Below are positions 14,705-19,950 of a stretch of DNA of 19,950 nt, one piece after another. This stretch comes from an uncultured Roseburia sp. (GTDB lineage: Bacteria; Bacillota_A; Clostridia; Lachnospirales; Lachnospiraceae). A model generated the notes under the pieces. The model was not told the origin of the DNA. It did not search any database and worked only from the letters and a program-made list of their open reading frames with translations. How positions within the stretch are numbered: position 1 is the first letter of the stretch; each line of letters opens with the position of its first letter. The position numbers and the translations under genes are program-made. The stretch covers positions 1 to 19,950 of the forward strand of contig CAAEAE010000035.1 of the NCBI GenBank assembly GCA_900753715.1, written 5' to 3'.

Positions 14705-15865
14705 ATGAAGTTTTTTCATTTGTCAGACCTTCACATCGGAAAACAGCTTCATCATTATAATATGAGTGCTGAGCAGACCGATATTTTACAGCAGATTCTT
14801 TTGCTTGCCAGACAGGAAATGCCGGATGCGGTTTTAATTGCAGGGGATATCTATGATACGCCGGTCCCGTCAGCGGAGTCAGTTGCGATATTTGACCGTT
14901 TTTTAACAGAATTATCTGCGATAACGCCTGAGATAACAATACTTGTGATAGCAGGAAATCATGACAGTGCAAGAAGACTTTCCTTTGCGAACAATATTTT
15001 GGAAAAACACGGGGTGTATATCGAGGGTCTTCCGCCAATGCAGCCGGAAGAACATATCAAATGTGTAACACTTTCAGACGAGGAGGGAGAAGTGGATTTT
15101 TATCTTCTTCCATTTACCAAACCGTCTTATGTGCGAAAGGTTTTTGACGAAGAAATCACTGGATATGATATGGCGGTGCGAAAATTGTTAGAGCGTGAGA
15201 CGATTGACATCTCAAAACGGAATGTCATAGTCAGCCACCAGTTTTATACGGCATCCGGAATGGCACCGGAGATGAGCGATTCCGAGGTACACATGGCAGG
15301 CGGCATTGAAAATGTGGATGTGTCAGTGTTAGAGCCGTTTGATTATGCCGCGTTAGGGCATATTCACAGACCGCAGAGAATGGGAAAAGAAATTTACCGC
15401 TACTGTGGCACACCGTTGTCCTATTCGGTCAGTGAAGCGTTGGATGAAAAAAGTGTGACAGTGGTGGAACTTGGCGCAAAGGGAGGGGAACCGGTTATTC
15501 GAAAACTTCCGCTTGAACCGTTAAGGCAGGTGCGAAAACTGACCGGAACGTTGGAGAAAATCCTTACGGATACGCCTGAGGAGTGGAATCATGATTTTGT
15601 CAGTATCACACTGACAGATGATATAGAGGCATACCGTCCCAAGGAGCAGCTCGAGGAGCGGTTTGACCATATTCTGGAAATTCGTGTGGATAATGCGAGA
15701 ACACGGAAGATGCTTGCATTTTCCGGGGAAAAAGTGAAGCTTCAAAGCCCGTATGATGCGTTTCAAAGCTTTTTTTATGAAATGAACGGCAGAGAGATGA
15801 CTGCGGAGGAAAGCAGTCTGATTCAGACTGTCATAAATATGCAGAAGGAAATGGAGGACGTATGA
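14705..15865 (+). CDS. sbcD: Exonuclease subunit SbcD (Mre11-type)
   Basis: A 386-aa manganese-dependent nuclease of the SbcCD complex, which opens hairpins and processes blocked double-strand ends. The metallophosphoesterase motifs are all intact: DLHIG (D8, H10), GDIYD (D48), GNHD (N85, H86), SHQF (H178) and GHIH (H219, H221). The capping domain occupies about 290-386, and the length is normal for SbcD. AAAGGA (14691-14696) lies 8 nt before the ATG. Its stop overlaps the sbcC start as ATGA, so the two subunits are translationally coupled. Confidence 0.96.
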   Translation: MKFFHLSDLHIGKQLHHYNMSAEQTDILQQILLLARQEMPDAVLIAGDIYDTPVPSAESVAIFDRFLTELSAITPEITILVIAGNHDSARRLSFANNILEKHGVYIEGLPPMQPEEHIKCVTLSDEEGEVDFYLLPFTKPSYVRKVFDEEITGYDMAVRKLLERETIDISKRNVIVSHQFYTASGMAPEMSDSEVHMAGGIENVDVSVLEPFDYAALGHIHRPQRMGKEIYRYCGTPLSYSVSEALDEKSVTVVELGAKGGEPVIRKLPLEPLRQVRKLTGTLEKILTDTPEEWNHDFVSITLTDDIEAYRPKEQLEERFDHILEIRVDNARTRKMLAFSGEKVKLQSPYDAFQSFFYEMNGREMTAEESSLIQTVINMQKEMEDV

Positions 15866-18666
15866 GGCCACTGAAATTAGTTTTATCTGCCTTCGGTTCC
15901 TACGCAGGCAGAACGGAAATCCTGTTTCCGGAGACAGAGAGCGGACTGTTTTTGATTACCGGAGATACCGGAGCCGGAAAGACGACAATTTTTGATGCAA
16001 TTACGTATGCGCTTTATAACCAGACCAGTGGTGGAGAGCGCAATGGTGCCATGATGCGCAGTCAGTATGCGTCCGAAGAGACACAGACGTATGTAGTATT
16101 TTCCTTTTTATATGGAGAACAGGAATATTCGATTCGCAGAAATCCGGATTACCGGATTGTAAAACAGTTAAAAAACGGAAAACGAAAAGAGCAGAAGGTT
16201 GCAGGTGCGGTCGAACTGGTAATGCCTGACGGAAGTGTCTATCCGGAGAAAAAAAGCGCAACGGATGCTAAGATTGTGGAAATTATCGGGCTTACGGTGG
16301 ATCAGTTTACCCAGATTGTAATGATAGCGCAGGGCGATTTCTTAAAACTTCTCTATACAAAATCAGATGACCGGAAAAAGATTTTTTCGAAACTGTTCCA
16401 TACTGATTTGTATCGGAAAGTGGAAGAAGAATTGAGGGAACGTTCCGGAAAGCTTGATGACGCCATCCGGGAAAATGAACGCTCACTTGCCCAGGAGATG
16501 GAACAGATTGTGATTCCGCAGGAATTGAGCCTTGAGGAGGAGCTTTTGCTGCCCGAGCTTGTTGAGAGACTTGCTGTTGCAGAAAGCAGTTATGAGAAAA
16601 AGCGGGAAGAGGCGCAGGAACGTCTGTCAAAAGAAAATGGAACATACAGTGCCATGGAAGCAGATGAAGAACTGTTTAAACGCCTTGCGGCAGCAGAGAC
16701 GCAATTGGAGAGGCTGCATTTACAGAAGGAGGAAGAAGCTGCAAGAAGAGGAAGAATCGAGGCGGCAGAGCGGGCGAAACAGGTACAGAGCGAGGAAGAA
16801 AACTGGCTGAAATTGCAGAGGGATTATAAAATTGCAGTGAGTGAGTTAGAATCATTGGAGACAGAAATTCTTACGGCACAAAAGAGGCAGGAGCTTAAAA
16901 CACAGGAATTAAATAATATGGAAGAAAAGCTTACTGCCTTTGAGGAAGAAAACAGCCGAAAGATTCATCATATCGAAGAAAGTTATGTACGGTATGATGG
17001 GCTTGAAGAAAAAAGAATCCTTGCGCAGGAGGCAAAAAAGCGCTATGAGGAACAGGAAAGAGCTTATCAGGATGAATTAGTTAAAAAAACACAGAACGTT
17101 GAAAAAAAGGAGAAGGAGACAGAACGCCAGGAGAAAATTGTAAACGAGAGCTGGAAAGACTGGGAGAAGAAAGGAAAGGAAGCACGGGAAAAAGTCGAAG
17201 CATATGAACGGATGTATGCTGCGTTTTTGCTGGAACAGGCGGGATTTCTGGCACAGGAGTTAGAAGACGGGAAGCCTTGTCCGGTATGTGGAGCCGTGCA
17301 TCATCCGAATCCGGCAGAACCTTCGCGCGAGGCGGTGACAAAAGAAGAACTAGACCTTGCAAAAGAAGAACGTCAAGCGGCGGAGGAAGCAAGGGAGAAT
17401 GCAAATCACCAGTATAACGAAAACCTGACTGTGCGGGATGAGTGCCGGGCGGCGCTTGCGGCGGCAAAACAGGAACTTGCACAACTGAGTGGACAGCAGA
17501 CGGTAGAACTTGCAAGGCAGGAATGGGAAAACTGTCGCAGAGAAGCAGAACTTCTTGCGGAAGGACTTTCCTTTGAAAGCCGCAGGGAGGCAGAACAGGC
17601 AGCAGAGCAGCTAAAAAAGGAACAGGCGGCAAGGCGAACGGAAGCAGAGAAGGCAAGACAGGAGCAGCTTAAGCTGAAAGAGATGCTTGACCAGAAACAG
17701 GGGCAAAAAGAGCAGAAAACAATATTGGTTCAAGAACGTTTAACTGAGCAGAACGAACAGAAGCAGAAACTTCAGATGACGATGGAGGAAACAGGGTTTA
17801 CCTCCGTGGAGGAATACCGGACAGCAGTACTCTCACAGAAGGAACATGACAAACTGCAGGATGAGAGCAGAAACTATCAGGATGCCTGTAAGAACGGCGA
17901 GGGACAGGTGACGGCGCTTACGGATGCCACACGCGGAAAAATTCGACCGGACCTTGCGGGGCAGAGAGAGATATTGCAAAAGTGTAAAGAGCAATATCAG
18001 GGCATAGACCGGATTTATCAGGAAATGCATACTGCATACACGAGAAATAGTGAAATACTTCAAAAAAGCGAAAAACTGCGTACGGAAAGAGGAAAATTAG
18101 AACAGGAAGATGCAGTGGTAAAGAGTCTTTATTTCACAGCAAATGGCAGACTGGCAGGGTCTTCCAAGATTGATTTTGAAACGTATGTGCAGCGGCAATA
18201 TTTCAGACAGATTATCGGAGAAGCGAACAAACGCCTGTTGACGATGAGCGGACATCAGTTTATGCTAAAGCTAAAAGAAGATACGGATGTGGGAAAAAAG
18301 ACAAATGAGGGACTTGACTTGTCGATTTACAGCCTGATTACAGACAGTGAGAGGGATGTCAAAACGTTATCCGGAGGAGAGGCGTTTCTGGCTGCGCTTT
18401 CCATGGCGCTTGGACTTTCTGACATTGTAGGAAAGAATGCAGGAGCACTCCGGTTTGACATGATGTTTATTGATGAAGGATTTGGTTCGCTGGATGCGGC
18501 ATCAAGGGCACAGGCAATTGAAGTATTAAAGGAACTGGCGGGTCAGACGAGGCTCGTTGGAATTATTTCCCATGTGACAGAGCTAAAGGAGCAGATTGAC
18601 AGAAAGCTGCTTATTACGCGGACTGATAAAGGAAGCAGGGCTGCATGGGATGATGCAGGACTGTAA
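15862..18666 (+). CDS. sbcC: Exonuclease subunit SbcC (Rad50-type SMC ATPase)
   Basis: A 934-aa SMC-like ATPase that controls SbcD. N-terminal Walker A GDTGAGKTT (34-42, K40) with FDAITYAL after it. Two long antiparallel coiled coils rich in Glu, Lys and Gln (about 180-460 and 490-770) flank a zinc hook CPVC (C473, C476) almost exactly at the centre, through which two molecules join. C-terminal ABC signature LSGGEAFLAALS (836-847) and Walker B MMFIDEGFGSLD (D871, E872), then the H-loop ISHV. Complete and in frame. It overlaps sbcD by 4 bp; murI follows within 20 bp, so all three are probably one transcript. Confidence 0.96.
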   Translation: MRPLKLVLSAFGSYAGRTEILFPETESGLFLITGDTGAGKTTIFDAITYALYNQTSGGERNGAMMRSQYASEETQTYVVFSFLYGEQEYSIRRNPDYRIVKQLKNGKRKEQKVAGAVELVMPDGSVYPEKKSATDAKIVEIIGLTVDQFTQIVMIAQGDFLKLLYTKSDDRKKIFSKLFHTDLYRKVEEELRERSGKLDDAIRENERSLAQEMEQIVIPQELSLEEELLLPELVERLAVAESSYEKKREEAQERLSKENGTYSAMEADEELFKRLAAAETQLERLHLQKEEEAARRGRIEAAERAKQVQSEEENWLKLQRDYKIAVSELESLETEILTAQKRQELKTQELNNMEEKLTAFEEENSRKIHHIEESYVRYDGLEEKRILAQEAKKRYEEQERAYQDELVKKTQNVEKKEKETERQEKIVNESWKDWEKKGKEAREKVEAYERMYAAFLLEQAGFLAQELEDGKPCPVCGAVHHPNPAEPSREAVTKEELDLAKEERQAAEEARENANHQYNENLTVRDECRAALAAAKQELAQLSGQQTVELARQEWENCRREAELLAEGLSFESRREAEQAAEQLKKEQAARRTEAEKARQEQLKLKEMLDQKQGQKEQKTILVQERLTEQNEQKQKLQMTMEETGFTSVEEYRTAVLSQKEHDKLQDESRNYQDACKNGEGQVTALTDATRGKIRPDLAGQREILQKCKEQYQGIDRIYQEMHTAYTRNSEILQKSEKLRTERGKLEQEDAVVKSLYFTANGRLAGSSKIDFETYVQRQYFRQIIGEANKRLLTMSGHQFMLKLKEDTDVGKKTNEGLDLSIYSLITDSERDVKTLSGGEAFLAALSMALGLSDIVGKNAGALRFDMMFIDEGFGSLDAASRAQAIEVLKELAGQTRLVGIISHVTELKEQIDRKLLITRTDKGSRAAWDDAGL

Positions 18667-18684
18667 AAGAAAGCAGGAATGAAA

Positions 18685-19476
18685 ATGGATATAAAAAAAC
18701 AGCCAATCGGCGTATTTGACTCTGGTGTGGGCGGAATCAGTGTCCTGCGGGAACTGGTAAAGCTGATGCCGGAAGAAAATTATATTTATTTCGGGGACTC
18801 AAAAAACGCACCCTATGGAATAAAAACTCTTGAGGAGGTTCGGAAACTTTCCATTGCGGATGCGGAATTTCTGATTGAACAGAATGCAAAAGCACTTGTA
18901 GTGGCGTGCAATACCGCCACAAGTGCGGCAATTCAGATTTTACGGGAAAAATATCCTAAGATGCCCGTTGTCGGAATTGAACCGGCACTTAAACCGGCGG
19001 TTTGTTTTAAACCGGAGCCGAGGGTTCTTGTGATGGCAACACCGATGACATTGAGGGAAGAAAAATTTCATCAGTTGTTGCTGCGCTACGAGGACCAGGC
19101 AGACATCGTGCGGCTGCCAAGCCCGGGACTGGTTGAACTTGTGGAGCGGGGAGAGCTTAGTGGTGCGGAGTTAGAACAGTTTCTTACGGAATTATTTGCA
19201 CCGTACCGGAAAGAACGAATTGATTGCGTGGTATTAGGATGCACCCATTTCCCACTTGCAAGGGAAACAATTCAGAAAGTACTTGGAAATGATGTGGCAG
19301 TTTTTGACGGTGGTGCGGGGACTGCGCGTGAAACAAAACGCAGACTGATAGCGGCCGGATTAAAAAATGATTCAGCTGGGCGGGGAACGATTCAGATGGA
19401 AAACAGCCTTGGAACAGGTGAAGCAGAGGAACTACAGTGGAAACTTTTAAAGGGAAAAAATCTTAAAGAAAAATAA
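18685..19476 (+). CDS. murI: Glutamate racemase
   Basis: A cytoplasmic cofactor-independent racemase supplying D-glutamate for peptidoglycan. Counted from ATG 18685 (263 aa), chosen because AGGA (18675-18678) lies 6 nt before it; ATG 18679 directly abuts that site. FDSGVGG (D12, S13), PYG, the first catalytic cysteine in ACNTAT (C75) and the second in GCTHFP (C186, H188) are all present. The length is normal. It follows sbcC closely. No strong terminator directly follows the stop; the first on this strand is at 19689-19719. Confidence 0.96.
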   Translation: MDIKKQPIGVFDSGVGGISVLRELVKLMPEENYIYFGDSKNAPYGIKTLEEVRKLSIADAEFLIEQNAKALVVACNTATSAAIQILREKYPKMPVVGIEPALKPAVCFKPEPRVLVMATPMTLREEKFHQLLLRYEDQADIVRLPSPGLVELVERGELSGAELEQFLTELFAPYRKERIDCVVLGCTHFPLARETIQKVLGNDVAVFDGGAGTARETKRRLIAAGLKNDSAGRGTIQMENSLGTGEAEELQWKLLKGKNLKEK

Positions 19477-19478
19477 AA

Positions 19479-19670
19479 TTATCCTTTTGGTTTTTTAGAA
19501 ATGTTTTTGAAAATCGACACAATTCCGACACATTTATTTCGTATACTGTAACCATCGAAAGGAACGGAAGACATCTCGCCAGGGTGTAATTCGTGCAGGA
19601 CATGGAATAAAGGCTGTGCCGCTGCGGGACCTCTTTCGATGAAATCCTTTATATAGATTAACATTTTCAT
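19479..19670 (-). CDS. Possible small protein gene, 63 aa, unknown function
   Basis: ATG 19670 is preceded by GAGGAG (19678-19683) at a 7-nt spacing. The frame stays open for 63 codons and stops 2 nt from the murI stop, tail to tail. The protein starts MKMLIYIKDFIERG, has a His/Pro-rich middle (PLFHVLHELHPGEM), and ends in a basic tail (IFKNISKKPKG, pI clearly high). There is no membrane helix, cysteine motif or known domain. A promoter-like pair on the minus strand (19777-19805) lies upstream. Support is the start site and position only; it may also be a chance frame in the murI 3' region. Confidence 0.5.
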   Translation of the reverse strand: MKMLIYIKDFIERGPAAAQPLFHVLHELHPGEMSSVPFDGYSIRNKCVGIVSIFKNISKKPKG

Positions 19671-19688
19671 AACTAAACTCCTCGGAAG

Positions 19689-19719
19689 ACCCCGGAACAG
19701 TAATGTTACCGGGGTTTTT
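19689..19719 (+). terminator. Intrinsic terminator before the tandem promoters
   Basis: ACCCCGG (19689-19695) pairs with CCGGGGT (19709-19715), continued by AAC/GTT with one bulged A, loop AGTAAT, then TTTTT. It works in the plus direction and would end transcripts from sbcD-sbcC-murI. On the minus strand the same hairpin lies in the leader of the 63-aa frame, 6 bp upstream of its ribosome binding site. Confidence 0.85.
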
Positions 19720-19770
19720 CCATGAAAAAAATCAGTTAAGTCGAAAAAGTAAAAAAATGTAAAAAAAGTA

Positions 19771-19799
19771 TTGACAAATATATCGGAATAAGATAATAT
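19771..19799 (+). promoter_or_regulatory. Strong promoter P1 (stable-RNA type)
   Basis: TTGACA (19771-19776), 17-bp spacer, TAATAT (19794-19799). The 30 bp before it is almost pure A with regular A-tracts (19743-19768), like an UP element. No coding start follows before P2. Confidence 0.88.
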
Positions 19800-19805
19800 A
19801 ATCAA
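19777..19805 (-). promoter_or_regulatory. Divergent promoter-like pair overlapping P1
   Basis: On the minus strand TTGATT (19800-19805), exactly 17 bp, then TATATT (19777-19782). It occupies the same DNA as P1 and would read into the hairpin leader and the 63-aa frame. Both hexamers match sigma-A consensus at four or five of six positions. Confidence 0.45.
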
Positions 19806-19835
19806 GCTGACTGCGAGACAGTAGCGGAAACAGTC

Positions 19836-19853
19836 GAAACAAACGATTGTTTC
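19836..19853. other. Hairpin between P1 and P2
   Basis: GAAACAA-ACGA-TTGTTTC, 7 perfect pairs with a 4-nt loop, followed by AAAAATAAAA. It would be in the transcript from P1 only. Confidence 0.6.
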
Positions 19854-19874
19854 AAAAATAAAATGAAAAAGTTG

Positions 19875-19903
19875 TTGACAAACGAGTTCAACTGTGATAT
19901 AGT
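19875..19903 (+). promoter_or_regulatory. Strong promoter P2 (stable-RNA type)
   Basis: TTGACA (19875-19880), 17-bp spacer, TATAGT (19898-19903), 104 bp after P1. The following AAGCTGTCGCTGAGA parallels the AAGCTGACTGCGAGA after P1. Tandem strong promoters with non-coding leaders are typical of clostridial rRNA operons; the gene itself lies beyond the window, so that target is inferred. Confidence 0.85.
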
Positions 19904-19950
19904 AAATAAGCTGTCGCTGAGAACTACATCGACAACGACTTGCTTCTAAA

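Noticed and set aside
17081..17656. 191-codon open frame on the minus strand
   Set aside because: It lies wholly inside sbcC, antisense to the coiled coil, and its Leu/Pro-rich product is what the reverse complement of Glu/Gln/Ala-rich coding DNA gives.

Overview
The window looks like the chromosome of an anaerobic Firmicute of the class Clostridia, most likely Lachnospiraceae. The reasons are an AT-rich genome with strong AGGAGG-type ribosome binding sites, lipoproteins with Ala/Thr/Gln-rich linkers after the lipobox, tRNA genes without an encoded CCA, a SufC/SufB-type Fe-S pair, an archaeal-type (GH133) glycogen debranching enzyme, and TTGACA-N17-TAtaaT promoters. Species cannot be fixed from the sequence alone.

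Layout. (1) 106-5718, plus strand: a maltodextrin/starch utilisation operon. It encodes a solute-binding lipoprotein (MalE-like), two permeases (MalF, MalG) and a cell-surface GH13 alpha-amylase lipoprotein. No ATPase is encoded, so the transporter must borrow a shared one elsewhere (MsmX/MsmK type). Stem-loops sit between malE and malF and between malG and the amylase, where they could set expression ratios. (2) 5726-8189, minus strand: a methyl-accepting chemotaxis protein and, upstream of it, a membrane-anchored protein whose extracellular part resembles the end of sugar-binding proteins. (3) 8307-8680: a tRNA-Phe/tRNA-Gly operon on the minus strand with a clear promoter and a strong terminator. 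The last bases of the tRNA-Gly gene and its terminator are present twice as a 97/98-bp direct repeat, with a hairpin spacer and an inverted tRNA-Gly 3'-end copy. (4) 8861-9522, minus strand: a GNAT acetyltransferase remnant with an internal deletion and an SdpI-family membrane protein. (5) 9718-11793, minus strand: glycogen debranching enzyme. (6) 11981-14172, plus strand: a small membrane protein followed by a SufC-like ATPase and a SufB/SufD-like scaffold, closed by a bidirectional terminator. (7) 14219-14635, minus strand: a zinc-ribbon/HTH protein like the flagellar-operon protein YvyF. (8) 14705-19476, plus strand: sbcD-sbcC (DNA end-processing nuclease) and murI (glutamate racemase). (9) 19479-19950: a possible 63-aa minus-strand gene, a plus-strand terminator, and two tandem strong plus-strand promoters whose downstream gene, possibly an rRNA operon, lies beyond the window.

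Functionally, the left part takes starch from the surface to uptake: the amylase cuts at the cell surface and MalEFG imports the oligosaccharides. The debranching enzyme acts on branch points inside the cell. Most of the rest is housekeeping: Fe-S assembly, DNA repair, peptidoglycan D-glutamate supply and tRNAs. I see no phage, IS element, CRISPR array or defence system. The least ordinary part is the duplicated tRNA-Gly tail at 8307-8551, followed by the small gene and overlapping divergent promoters at 19479-19805.
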